Shown here one piece after another: positions 24,807 to 33,733 of a stretch of DNA of 64,000 nucleotides. A model generated the notes under the pieces. The model saw nothing but the letters and a program-made list of their open reading frames with translations. It did not search any database and was not told the DNA's origin. Positions within the stretch are counted from its first letter, which is position 1. The number at the start of each line of letters is the position of its first letter. The DNA comes from Streptomyces anulatus. GTDB taxonomy: Bacteria; Actinomycetota; Actinomycetes; Streptomycetales; Streptomycetaceae. The DNA is taken from contig NZ_JOEZ01000003.1 of assembly GCF_000721175.1 (NCBI RefSeq), positions 186,001 to 250,000 of the forward strand. The letters are read 5' to 3'. The position numbers were made by a program, and so were the translations under genes.

Positions 24807-25778
24807 ATGACCACCCTCATTCCGCCGGCCGCCGGACCGGGCGACGCCCCGGCAGCCGGCGGACCCGGCTCACCCGCCCTGCCCGACGCGCTCTGGCGGA
24901 CCACCTGGCGCCGCCTCTGGGGCGACCGGGGCAGCCGGACCGCCCTGATCGCCGCCGCCCTGCTGATCCTGGTCGCCCTCACCGCGCCCCTGCTCAGCCG
25001 GCTGGGCGGCTGGTCGCCCACCGCCTTCGACGCCGACGCCATCGACCCCTACCTCGGCGGACTGCCCCACGGCGCCCTCGGCGGCGTCAGCGCCGAACAC
25101 TGGCTCGGCGTCGAACCGGTCACCGGCCGCGACCTGTTCGCCCGCGTCGTCCACGGCGCCCAGGTCTCCCTGCTGATCGCCTTCGCCGCCACCGCGATCG
25201 TCGTCGTCACCGGCACCGCCGCGGGCATCGCGGCCGGCTACTTCGGCGGCCGCGTCGACACCGTACTGAGCCGGCTGATGGACCTCACCATGTCCTTCCC
25301 CTCGCTCATCTTCATGATCGCGATGATGTCGGTGGCCCAGGACGTCAACCGGGTCGTGCTGATGACCGTCGTCATCGGCGTCTTCGGCTGGCCCGGCATC
25401 GCCCGCGTGGTGCGCGCCGAAGCCCTCTCCCTGCGCCACCGCGAATACGTCGAGGCCGCCCGCGCCTGCGGCAGCGGGCCCTGGCGCATCCTCACCCGGC
25501 AGGTGCTGCCCAACATCTCCGGGCCCGTCATCGCGTACACCACGCTGCTGATCCCCGGAATGATCAGCACCGAGGCGGCGCTCAGCTTCCTCGGGGTGGG
25601 CGTGCGCCCGCCCACCCCCTCCTGGGGCCAGATGATCGCGGAGGCCGTCGCGTACTACGAGACGGACCCCATGTACTTCATCGTCCCCAGCGTCTTCCTC
25701 TTCGTCGCCGTCCTCGCCTTCACGGTCCTCGGCGACGCGCTGCGCGACATCCTCGACCCCCAGGGAGGACGCCCGTGA
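24807..25778 (+). CDS. ABC peptide transporter permease, OppC/DppC type
   Basis: A 323-residue membrane protein with about six helices. It has the N-terminal OppC-type cytoplasmic arm, LGVEPVTGRDLFARVVHGAQ after a long first loop, and the EAA loop YVEAARACGSGPWRILTRQV LP. Start ATG 24807 follows ACGAGGA. It overlaps the next gene by 4 nt (GTGA). The OppC-before-OppB order is less common than the reverse. Confidence 0.88.
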   Translation: MTTLIPPAAGPGDAPAAGGPGSPALPDALWRTTWRRLWGDRGSRTALIAAALLILVALTAPLLSRLGGWSPTAFDADAIDPYLGGLPHGALGGVSAEHWLGVEPVTGRDLFARVVHGAQVSLLIAFAATAIVVVTGTAAGIAAGYFGGRVDTVLSRLMDLTMSFPSLIFMIAMMSVAQDVNRVVLMTVVIGVFGWPGIARVVRAEALSLRHREYVEAARACGSGPWRILTRQVLPNISGPVIAYTTLLIPGMISTEAALSFLGVGVRPPTPSWGQMIAEAVAYYETDPMYFIVPSVFLFVAVLAFTVLGDALRDILDPQGGRP

Positions 25779-26761
25779 TCGCCTACCTGGTCCGCAGACT
25801 CCTCGGCGTGGCCGGCGTCCTGCTCGCCATCTGCGCCGTCACCTTCGTGATCTTCTACCTGCTGCCCGCCGACCCCGCTTCGGCGGCCTGCGGCAAGACG
25901 TGCAGCCCCGAACGCCTCGCGGAAGTACGCCACTTCATGGGCCTCGACCAGCCCGTCTGGCGGCAGTTCGGCGACTACCTCGTCGGGATCTTCGCCGGCC
26001 GCGAGCTGGGCAGCGGCCCCCACGCGCTGCAGTGCGGCTTCCCCTGCCTCGGCTACTCCTACGAGAACGCCCTGCCGGTGTGGGACCTGCTGATGGACCG
26101 CCTGCCCGTCTCCGTCTCCCTGGCCTTCGGCGCCGCGGGCCTGTGGCTGGTGCTCGGGCTGAGCGCCGGGGTGACCGCCGCCCTGCGCAAGGGCGGGCTG
26201 CTCGACCGCACCCTGATGGTCGGCGCGGTGGCCACGGCCTCCCTGCCCGTCTACTTCACCGCGGTGATGCTCCTGTACGGCCTGGTCCGGCTGACCGGGC
26301 TGCTGCCCTACCCCGCCTATGTCCCGCTCACCGACGACCCCGTGGCCTGGGCGGTCAACCTGCTGCTGCCCTGGATCGCCCTGGCCCTCCTCTACGCCGC
26401 CATGTACGCGCGGCAGAGCCGCAGTTCGATGATCGAGACGATGGCGCAGCCGTACATCCGGACGGCCCGCGCCAAGGGCCTGCCCGCCCGGACCGTCGTG
26501 GTCAAACACGGACTGCGGTCAGCGATGATGCCGGTCCTCACGCTCTTCGGCATGGACCTCGGCGCCCTGCTGGCCGGAGCGGTCATCACCGAGTCCATCT
26601 TCGGCATCCCCGGCGTCGGCAGGCTCTTCTACGACGCCCTGCAACGCTCCGACCAGCCCGTCGTGCTCGGCGTCACCCTGCTCGCGGCCTTCTTCATCGT
26701 GGCGGCCAACGTCGTCATCGACCTCCTGTACGCCGCCGTCGACCCGAGGGTGAGGAACTGA
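25775..26761 (+). CDS. ABC peptide transporter permease, OppB/DppB type
   Basis: A 328-residue permease starting MIAYLVRRLLGVAGVLL, the typical OppB opening, with about six helices and the EAA-loop region YIRTARAKGLPARTVVVKHG. It has a Cys pair (CGKTCSPE) in the first external loop and another (CGFPC) further on, an unusual feature that might form disulfides outside the membrane. GTG 25775 overlaps the stop of the preceding permease. Confidence 0.88.
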   Translation: MIAYLVRRLLGVAGVLLAICAVTFVIFYLLPADPASAACGKTCSPERLAEVRHFMGLDQPVWRQFGDYLVGIFAGRELGSGPHALQCGFPCLGYSYENALPVWDLLMDRLPVSVSLAFGAAGLWLVLGLSAGVTAALRKGGLLDRTLMVGAVATASLPVYFTAVMLLYGLVRLTGLLPYPAYVPLTDDPVAWAVNLLLPWIALALLYAAMYARQSRSSMIETMAQPYIRTARAKGLPARTVVVKHGLRSAMMPVLTLFGMDLGALLAGAVITESIFGIPGVGRLFYDALQRSDQPVVLGVTLLAAFFIVAANVVIDLLYAAVDPRVRN

Positions 26762-26762
26762 C

Positions 26763-27836
26763 GTGCCGCCCACCACCGAACCGGACCACCCCCTGCTGCG
26801 CGTCCACGACCTGCGGGTCGCCTTCGACACTCCCACCGGAACCGTCCAGGCGGTCGACGGGGTCTCCTTCACCGTGGCGGCCGGCCGCACCCTCGGGCTG
26901 GTCGGCGAATCCGGCTCCGGCAAGTCGGTCACCTCCCTCGCCGTGATGGGCCTGCACCGCCGGGCCCGGGTGAGCGGATCGATCACCCTCGCCGGACAGG
27001 AGCTCCTCGGCCTGTCCGACCGCCGCTTCGGCCGACTGCGCGGACGCCGGATGGCCATGGTCTTCCAGGACCCGCTGTCCGCACTGCACCCCGCGTACAC
27101 CGTCGGCGAACAGATCGCGGAGGCCCACCGCCACCACTTCGGCAGCAGCCGCCGCGTCGCCCGAAGACGAGCCGTGGAGATGCTCGGCGAGGTCGGCATC
27201 CCCGAACCGGGCCGCCGGGCGGGGGAGTACGCCCACCAGTTCTCCGGCGGAATGCGCCAGCGCGCCATGATCGCCATGGCCCTGTCCTGCGAACCCGAAC
27301 TGCTCGTCGCCGACGAACCGACCACCGCGCTCGACGTCACCGTCCAGGCGCAGATCCTCGAACTGATCGCCCGGCTCCAGCAGGAACGCGGGCTCGGCGT
27401 CCTGATGATCACCCACGACCTGGGCGTGGTGGCCCGCGTCGCCCACGAGGTGCTCGTCATGTACGGCGGGCGCGGCGCCGAACAGGCCCCGGTGGACGAG
27501 CTGTTCCACAGCCCCGCGCACCCCTACACCCGGGGCCTCCTGGACTCCCTGCCCCGACTGGACGACCCGGACGACGCACCACTGCGCGCCATCCCCGGCT
27601 CCCCGCCGTCACCGGCCGAGCCGAGACCCGGCTGCCCCTTCGAACCGCGCTGCCCCCGGGCTGCCGCCGCCACCGCCCCGGAGCGGGCCCGCTGCGCCGA
27701 GGAGAGCCCGCGCCCCAGGGACGTACCCGACGGCGGCCGGCTGGTCGCCTGCCACCTTCCCCTGCCGGCCGCCCCGGCCGCCCCGCACTCCGGCCCGGCC
27801 GGCGGGGTCCCCGTACCGGCCGAGGAGGCCCGATGA
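26763..27836 (+). CDS. ABC peptide transporter ATP-binding protein, OppD type
   Basis: A 357-residue ATPase: Walker A GESGSGKSV, Q-loop MVFQDPLSALHP, signature FSGGMRQRAMIAMAL, Walker B LLVADEPTTALDV, and the oligopeptide C-terminal domain with CPFEPRCPRA. It starts with GTG one base after the preceding stop and its own stop overlaps the next ATG. It pairs with the following ATPase to power the importer. Confidence 0.9.
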   Translation: MPPTTEPDHPLLRVHDLRVAFDTPTGTVQAVDGVSFTVAAGRTLGLVGESGSGKSVTSLAVMGLHRRARVSGSITLAGQELLGLSDRRFGRLRGRRMAMVFQDPLSALHPAYTVGEQIAEAHRHHFGSSRRVARRRAVEMLGEVGIPEPGRRAGEYAHQFSGGMRQRAMIAMALSCEPELLVADEPTTALDVTVQAQILELIARLQQERGLGVLMITHDLGVVARVAHEVLVMYGGRGAEQAPVDELFHSPAHPYTRGLLDSLPRLDDPDDAPLRAIPGSPPSPAEPRPGCPFEPRCPRAAAATAPERARCAEESPRPRDVPDGGRLVACHLPLPAAPAAPHSGPAGGVPVPAEEAR

Positions 27837-28894
27837 AACCCACGTACGCCAAGCCCCGCCGCCCAGAAGCCCGTTCGTCGAGCGTCGGGTCCGCATCGGC
27901 GGCGGCCGGGCCCGCCTCCGCGCGGCCCCTGCTGTCCGTACGCGATCTGGTGAAGACGTTCCCCGGCCGTCGCGTCCTGGGGCGGGCCACCGCGCCGGTC
28001 CGCGCGGTGGACGGGGTCGATCTGGAGCTCGCGGCGGGGGAGACCCTCGGGCTGGTCGGGGAGTCCGGCTGCGGCAAGTCCACCACGGGCCGGATGCTGG
28101 TCCGGCTGCTCGAACCCACCGCGGGCACCGTGGAGTTCGAGGGCCGCGACATCACCCATCTGTCCCCGCGCGAACTGCGGCCCGTCCGGCAGCGCCTCCA
28201 GATCATCTTCCAGGACCCCCACGCCTCCCTGAACCCCCGGCAGACCGTTGCCCGGATCATCGCCGAACCCCTGCTGGTGCAGGGCTCCACGGTCGCGGCG
28301 GCCCGGGACCGGGCCGCCGAACTGCTCGACCTGGTGGGTCTGGGCGCCGAACACCTGGACCGGCATCCGTACCAGTTCTCCGGCGGTCAGGCCCAGCGCA
28401 TCGGCATCGCCCGCGCCCTGGCGACCGGCCCCCGCCTGATCGTCGCCGACGAGCCGGTCTCCGCGCTCGACGTGTCCGTCCAGGCCCAGGTCGTCAACCT
28501 GATGGAGCGTCTGGGCGCGGAGCTGGGGCTGTCGTTCCTCTTCATCGCGCACGACCTGTCCGTCGTGAAGCGGGTGTGCGACCGGGTGGCGGTGATGTAT
28601 CTGGGCCGCATCGTCGAGATCGGTGACAAGCGCGAGCTGTACGACCGGCCGGCGCATCCCTATACCCGGGCGCTGCTCTCGGCGGTGCCGCTGCCCGACC
28701 CGGCGGCGGAGCGGCGCCGGGAGCGGATCATCCTGCTCGGTGACCCGCCGAGCCCCGCCGCGCCGCCCAGCGGCTGCGGATTCCATCCGCGCTGCCCCAA
28801 GGCGCAGGCCGTGTGCCGTACCGAGCGGCCGCTGCTCCAGGTCGTGGGCTCCGGCGCGCGCACGGCGGCCTGCCACTTCCCCGAAACGGGCTGA
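27833..28894 (+). CDS. ABC peptide transporter ATP-binding protein, OppF type
   Basis: A 353-residue ATPase: Walker A GESGCGKST, Q-loop IIFQDPHASLNP, signature FSGGQAQRIGIARAL, Walker B LIVADEPVSALDV, and the C-terminal oligopeptide-transporter domain with CGFHPRCPKAQ. It is the last gene of the importer operon; a 10-bp perfect hairpin follows 8 nt after its stop. The signature has Ala (GGQAQR), a small change from the usual GGQRQR. Confidence 0.9.
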   Translation: MKPTYAKPRRPEARSSSVGSASAAAGPASARPLLSVRDLVKTFPGRRVLGRATAPVRAVDGVDLELAAGETLGLVGESGCGKSTTGRMLVRLLEPTAGTVEFEGRDITHLSPRELRPVRQRLQIIFQDPHASLNPRQTVARIIAEPLLVQGSTVAAARDRAAELLDLVGLGAEHLDRHPYQFSGGQAQRIGIARALATGPRLIVADEPVSALDVSVQAQVVNLMERLGAELGLSFLFIAHDLSVVKRVCDRVAVMYLGRIVEIGDKRELYDRPAHPYTRALLSAVPLPDPAAERRRERIILLGDPPSPAAPPSGCGFHPRCPKAQAVCRTERPLLQVVGSGARTAACHFPETG

Positions 28895-28902
28895 GAGCCC
28901 CC

Positions 28903-28930
28903 GGCGGCCCGGAAATCCCTCCGGGCCGCC
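28903..28930 (+). terminator. Terminator of the importer operon
   Basis: GGCGGCCCGG (28903-28912) pairs perfectly with 28921-28930 around an 8-nt loop, directly after the OppF stop codon. It separates importer transcription from the collagenase gene, which then needs its own promoter. Confidence 0.7.
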
Positions 28931-29020
28931 AACCCCTGACGAGACGTCACTTTCCCGACGGGCCGCGTTCACCCGGAAGTCGCATCGGATTCGGCCCTGG
29001 GTCTTCCCTGTGAAGTGTGA

Positions 29021-29045
29021 CCTGTGCCATTGTACATGTCACAGG
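29021..29045. promoter_or_regulatory. Operator-like palindrome before the collagenase gene
   Basis: The 25-base element has arms CCTGTGCCAT and ATGTCACAGG (imperfect dyad, 9 of 12 pairs) around TGTAC. Its minus-strand reading includes TGTGACAT, the core seen at the three other positions of the locus. It lies about 140 nt before the collagenase start. The base composition around it is less GC-rich than its neighbours, as expected for a promoter, but I cannot place -35 and -10 boxes with certainty. Confidence 0.55.
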
Positions 29046-29184
29046 GCGTGGGCATGTCAACCGCGGCATGGACCCCATTCCGTCCGGCCGGCAGCACGGC
29101 ACGACAACACCCCCTGGCCCACGCCCTGGACATCCCATCGGTCACGCATGCGCGTGCCTCCGATCCCTCATGGGAGGAAACAAC

Positions 29185-31764
29185 GTGAGAACCACACTCG
29201 TCCGCCGAGGTGTGGGTGCCGTTCTGCCCCTGGCTCTCGCCGGGGCGATGAGCGTCGCGCTGCTCGCGCAGCCGGCCCAGGCGCAGCCGAACTCCCCCTC
29301 GGCCGCCACGGCATCGAACGCGTCCCAGCCGTCCCGCCCCGGCGGCTCGGCCGACCCCGCGCCGCAGGCGCAGCAGTCCCCCACCTCGGACACCGGCCAC
29401 CAGGCCAAGGACCGGTTGAAGGCGTCCCAGCTCCCGCCGCTGAGCGCCGACAAGTCCCTCCTCAAGGAGGCCTACGGCGAGCACGACGCCCCGCGGAAGC
29501 AGGACGCGGGCAAGAAGTCCTCGGCGAAGGCGGCCGCCGCGTGCGACCCGGCCGACTTCACCGGCCGCACCGGAAGCGAACTGGTGCGCTTCATCAAGGC
29601 GTCCACCACGGACTGCGTGAACACCTTGTTCAGCCTCACCGGAAGCAACGCCCAACTGGCGTTCCGTGAAGCGCAGATGACGTCCGTGGCCTACGCGCTG
29701 CGCGACAACTCCGCCTACTACCCCGGGGACGCGAGCACCGGCACCCCGCAGCTCGTGCTGTACCTCCGCGCCGGGTACTACGTACAGTGGTACAACCCGG
29801 ACGTCGTCGGACCGTACGGCCCCGCCCTGGGGACCGCCATCCGCTCGGGCCTCGACGCGTTCTTCGCCAGCCCCCGGTCGCGCGACGTCACCGACGCCAA
29901 CGGCGAGACGCTGTCCGAAGCGGTCATCCTGATCGACAGCGCCGCGGAGAACGCCCGGTACATCTCCGTCGTCAAGCGGATGCTGGCGGACTACGACTCC
30001 TCGTGGAACGCGTCCTCGCGGATGCTCGCCGCGGTCAACAACGTGTACACGGTGACCTTCCGGGGCCACCAGGTGCCCGCGTTCGTCAGCGCCGTCGAGT
30101 CGGACCCGAGCCTCATCGACTCGCTGCACCGCTTCGCCGCCGACCACCTCTCCCTGCTGGAGGGCGACCAGGCGTACCTGACCTCCAACGCCGGACGTGA
30201 ACTGGGCCGCTTCCTCCAGCACACGAGCCTGCGGAACAAGGTCCGCCCGCTGGCCACCGCCCTGCTCCGGGACACCTCCATCACCGGCCCCACCGCCCCG
30301 CTCTGGGTGGGCATAGCGGAGATGGCCGACTACTACGACAAGGCGAACTGCGCCACGTACGGCGTCTGCGACCTCCAGGAGCGCCTCAAGCGCGAGGTCC
30401 TGCCGGTCCGTCACACCTGCAGCCCCAGCATCCGCATCCTGGCCCAGCAGATGACGTCCGCCGAACTGAGCGCCAGCTGTACCAGCCTCATCGAGCAGGA
30501 CGCCTACTTCCACCGGATCGCCAAGGACAACGGCCCGGTCGCCGACGACAACAACACGGCCATCGAGGTGATCGCCTACGACTCCAGCGCCGACTACCAG
30601 ACCTACGCCGGCGCGATGTACGGGATCGACACCAACAACGGCGGCATGTACTTGGAGGGCGACCCCGCCGTCGTGGGCAACCAGCCCCGCTTCATCGCCT
30701 ACGAGGCCGAGTGGCTGCGACCGGACTTCCACATCTGGAACCTCAACCACGAGTACACCCACTACCTCGACGGCCGGTTCACCATGTACGGCGACTTCGC
30801 CGCCAACATGACCACCCCCACCATCTGGTGGGTCGAGGGCTTCGCCGAGTACATCTCCTACCACTACCGCCAGGAGCCCTACACCGCGGCGATGACCGAG
30901 GCGGGCAAGGGCACCTACGCCCTGTCCACCCTGTTCAGCACCGACTACAGCCACGACACCACCCGGGTGTACCGCTGGGGCTACCTCGCCGTGCGGTACA
31001 TGCTGGAGAAGCACCCCGCCGACATGGACAAGGTGCTCGCCCACTACCGCGCCGGCGAGTGGAGCGCCGCTCGCACCTACCTCACGAGCACGATCGGCAC
31101 CCGCTACGACAGCGACTGGAAGACCTGGCTGACGGCCTGCGCCGCCGGTGACTGCGGTGGCGGTGGCCAGCCGGGCAACCAGGCCCCCACCGCCGCGTTC
31201 ACCGCCGCGGTCGAGGGCCTGACGGTCGCCCTCACCGACCGCTCGACCGACTCCGACGGCACCGTCGCCTCCCGAGCCTGGGACTTCGGCGACGGCACCA
31301 CCTCCACGCGGACCGACCCCACCAAGACCTACAGCGCCGCGGGCAGCTACACCGTCCGGCTGACCGTGACCGACGACCAGGGCGCCACGGCCACCACCAC
31401 CCGGGCGGTCGCCGTGACCGGCGGCTCCACTGTCGGCGAGTGCGCCGACCCCGACACCCGCGTCCTGGGCAAGGACTGCCGCCGCAGCAACCTCTCCGCC
31501 GCCACCGGCGACTACGCCTACCTCTACCTGTACATCCCGGCCGGCACCAAGCAGCTGAAGATCACCGTCAGCGGCGGTACCGGCGACGCGGACCTCTACT
31601 ACAGCGCTTCCAACTGGGCCACCACCGGCTCGCACACCAACCGGGCCACCGGGCCCGGCAACTCCCACACCCTGACCATCAGCAACCCGCGTTCCGGCGC
31701 CAACTACATCAGCCTCCACGCTGCGTCGGCCTTCGGCGGGGCCACCGTCACCACGAGCTACTGA
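29185..31764 (+). CDS. Secreted M9-family collagenase with PKD and PPC domains
   Basis: An 859-residue exported metalloprotease. Domains in order: signal peptide ending AQPAQA, propeptide (to about 115), activator and peptidase subdomains (about 115-655), a PKD domain (about 670-745) and a pre-peptidase C-terminal (PPC) domain (about 750-859), which in clostridial collagenases helps bind collagen. The zinc motif is HEYTH (522-526), with E551 or E555 (WWVEGFAEY) as third ligand, almost the same spacing as ColG. It should cut native collagen outside the cell. GTG 29185 is chosen because GGGAGG lies 7 nt before it and a signal peptide follows at once; the longer open frame from 29017 covers the operator region. 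Confidence 0.92.
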   Translation: MRTTLVRRGVGAVLPLALAGAMSVALLAQPAQAQPNSPSAATASNASQPSRPGGSADPAPQAQQSPTSDTGHQAKDRLKASQLPPLSADKSLLKEAYGEHDAPRKQDAGKKSSAKAAAACDPADFTGRTGSELVRFIKASTTDCVNTLFSLTGSNAQLAFREAQMTSVAYALRDNSAYYPGDASTGTPQLVLYLRAGYYVQWYNPDVVGPYGPALGTAIRSGLDAFFASPRSRDVTDANGETLSEAVILIDSAAENARYISVVKRMLADYDSSWNASSRMLAAVNNVYTVTFRGHQVPAFVSAVESDPSLIDSLHRFAADHLSLLEGDQAYLTSNAGRELGRFLQHTSLRNKVRPLATALLRDTSITGPTAPLWVGIAEMADYYDKANCATYGVCDLQERLKREVLPVRHTCSPSIRILAQQMTSAELSASCTSLIEQDAYFHRIAKDNGPVADDNNTAIEVIAYDSSADYQTYAGAMYGIDTNNGGMYLEGDPAVVGNQPRFIAYEAEWLRPDFHIWNLNHEYTHYLDGRFTMYGDFAANMTTPTIWWVEGFAEYISYHYRQEPYTAAMTEAGKGTYALSTLFSTDYSHDTTRVYRWGYLAVRYMLEKHPADMDKVLAHYRAGEWSAARTYLTSTIGTRYDSDWKTWLTACAAGDCGGGGQPGNQAPTAAFTAAVEGLTVALTDRSTDSDGTVASRAWDFGDGTTSTRTDPTKTYSAAGSYTVRLTVTDDQGATATTTRAVAVTGGSTVGECADPDTRVLGKDCRRSNLSAATGDYAYLYLYIPAGTKQLKITVSGGTGDADLYYSASNWATTGSHTNRATGPGNSHTLTISNPRSGANYISLHAASAFGGATVTTSY

Positions 31765-31783
31765 CCCTTCGACCGCACCCCCG

Positions 31784-31816
31784 GCCGGGGTCGGCGCTTT
31801 CAGCGCCGGCCCCGGC
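31784..31816 (+). terminator. Terminator after the collagenase gene
   Basis: GCCGGGGTCGGCGCT (31784-31798) pairs with 31802-31816 over 15 bp with one G-T wobble and a 3-nt loop, 20 nt after the collagenase stop codon. Confidence 0.75.
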
Positions 31817-31947
31817 TCGGCCGTATCCACCGTGACCCCGGCGGACGGCATTGCGGAGCTCGGCGAAGGGCGTTGTCAGTGGCGGCCCATAGAGTCGAAG
31901 ACATCGCTCGGGGAGCACCGGGGGAGCACCGGAGAAGGAGTGGGACC

Positions 31948-33006
31948 ATGTCCGCCAACAGGATCCAGCACAAGGTGAATCACGTCGCTCTGGTCGTGGA
32001 CGCCTCGGGTTCCATGTATCAGCACCAGAGTCAGCTCATCCGCGTCGTCGACGAGTTCGTGGCGGGGCTGAAGGCCGAGTCGGACAGTCTCGGCCATGAG
32101 ACGCGGATCAGTCTCTACTCCTTCGACCACCGGGTGGAGAACCTGGTCTGGGACATGGACGTGAAGCACCTTCCGTCCATGCGGGGGCTGTACAAGGTCA
32201 ACAACGGCGCCACTGCTCTCATCGAGGCCTCCCTGAAGTCCCTGGACGACCTGGGGCACATCTGGGAGCAGTACGGCGAGCACAGCTTCCTCCAGATCGT
32301 GGTGACGGACGGCGAGGAGAACGCCTCCGGCGGCGACCGGCGGCACGACGGCGACATGAGCATCCTCGGCCCCTGGCTCGACCGGATCACCGCGAAGATG
32401 AACGGGCTCCCGGGCCACTGGACCTCCGCGATCCTCGTCCCCAACTCCCTGGCGAAGCGCACCGCCCAGAACTACGGCTTCCCGGCCGGCAACATCGCGA
32501 TCTGGGACGCGGACTCCCAGAAGGGCGTCGAGGACGCGATCGGCACCGTGCGCGCCGCCGCCACCAGCTTCCTCCGCGGTCGCGAGCAGGGGGTGCGCGG
32601 CACGAAGAACCTGTTCGCCGTCGGCCAGGACATATCGGTCGACGACGTGCGGGCCAACCTCGAACCGATCGCGGCAGACAAGTACCGGCTGCTGAAGGTC
32701 GACAAGGAGACGGAGATCCGGGCCTTCGTCGACTCGCATCCGGGCGTCACCTACGAACGCGGCTCCTGCTACTACCAGTTGGGCACCCGGGTTCAGGTTC
32801 AGCCCGACAAGGAGGTCATCGTGGTCGAGAAGGACACCGACCGCGCCTACACGGGCGAGGCGGCGCGCAACCTCCTGTTCGGCGCCGGTGTCCGCGGGAC
32901 CGTCTCCGTGAAGGCCGGCAACAACCCGGCGCTGGAGGTGTATGTGCAGAGCCGTTCGGTGAACAGGAAGCTCAAGGCCGATACGCGCCTGCTCATCATG
33001 GTCTGA
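31948..33006 (+). CDS. VWA-domain (von Willebrand factor A) protein
   Basis: A 352-residue cytoplasmic protein. Residues 10-200 form a VWA domain with an intact metal-ion-dependent adhesion motif: DASGSMYQH, a Thr in NNGATALIE and VTDGEEN. The C-terminal 150 residues have no domain I recognise. VWA proteins of this kind bind partners through Mg2+, often in stress or tellurium-resistance-type systems; no AAA+ ATPase partner is adjacent. ATG 31948 follows GAAGGAG. The leader holds two copies of GGGGAGCACC. It converges with lysE, with 15 nt between stops. Confidence 0.8.
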   Translation: MSANRIQHKVNHVALVVDASGSMYQHQSQLIRVVDEFVAGLKAESDSLGHETRISLYSFDHRVENLVWDMDVKHLPSMRGLYKVNNGATALIEASLKSLDDLGHIWEQYGEHSFLQIVVTDGEENASGGDRRHDGDMSILGPWLDRITAKMNGLPGHWTSAILVPNSLAKRTAQNYGFPAGNIAIWDADSQKGVEDAIGTVRAAATSFLRGREQGVRGTKNLFAVGQDISVDDVRANLEPIAADKYRLLKVDKETEIRAFVDSHPGVTYERGSCYYQLGTRVQVQPDKEVIVVEKDTDRAYTGEAARNLLFGAGVRGTVSVKAGNNPALEVYVQSRSVNRKLKADTRLLIMV

Positions 33007-33021
33007 AGCCCGCCCACTGGC

Positions 33022-33669
33022 TCAGCCCGACGTCGCCGGCGCCGAGGAGTCCATGGCCACCGAGACGGCCAGCAGTCCCAGGGCGGTGCCCATCAGATAA
33101 CGCTGGGCGCGGAGCCAGGACGGGCGGCGGGCGAGGAAGACGGCGATGGCTCCCGCCGCCAGGACGATGCTCAGGTTGACGGTGAGGGCGACCGCGATCT
33201 GGACGGCGCCCAGCAGGAAGCCCTGGAGGAGGACGTTTCCCGCCTCCAGGCTGATGAACTGCGGGATGAGGGAGAGGTACATGATGGCGATCTTCGGGTT
33301 GAGCAGATTCGTCATCAGGCCCATGGTGAACAGCTTGCGCGGCGAGTCGTTCGGGAGCTCCTCGGGGGCGAAGACGGAGACGCCCCCGGGCCGCAGGGCG
33401 GTCCAGGCCAGATAGGCCAGGTAGGCGGCGCCGGCCAGCTTCACCGCCACGTACAGCTCGGGCACCGCGAGGAAGACCACCGACAGGCCGAGGTTCGTGG
33501 CCAGCAGATAGACCAGGAAGCCCACGGCCACACCGCCGAGGGAGACCACTCCCGCCCGACGCCCCTGGGTGATGCTCCGGGAGACGAGATAGATCATGTT
33601 CGGGCCCGGGGTGAGCACCATGCCCAGGGCGACCAACGCGACGCCCAGCACCCCGCTCAGCTCAACCAT
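33022..33669 (-). CDS. LysE/RhtB family amino-acid exporter
   Basis: A 215-residue protein with about six membrane helices and family motifs LTPGPNMIYLVSRSITQGRR and AYLAYLAWTALR. LysE/RhtB proteins export amino acids such as lysine, threonine or homoserine. Here it is divergently paired with a MocR-type regulator, with shared repeats in the gap, so it is probably induced when its substrate or pyridoxal phosphate chemistry is disturbed. Substrate unknown. Confidence 0.88.
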   Translation of the reverse strand: MVELSGVLGVALVALGMVLTPGPNMIYLVSRSITQGRRAGVVSLGGVAVGFLVYLLATNLGLSVVFLAVPELYVAVKLAGAAYLAYLAWTALRPGGVSVFAPEELPNDSPRKLFTMGLMTNLLNPKIAIMYLSLIPQFISLEAGNVLLQGFLLGAVQIAVALTVNLSIVLAAGAIAVFLARRPSWLRAQRYLMGTALGLLAVSVAMDSSAPATSG

Positions 33670-33733
33670 GCCTGTCCGCCGCTCTGTTCATGCCGCAGTT
33701 CATGCCCGGGCCTCGTTCCCGCCGGCCGCGTGG

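Noticed and set aside
28969..31851. 960-codon minus-strand frame opposite the collagenase gene
   Set aside because: Shadow frame; the collagenase on the other strand has complete catalytic motifs and a proper ribosome-binding site.
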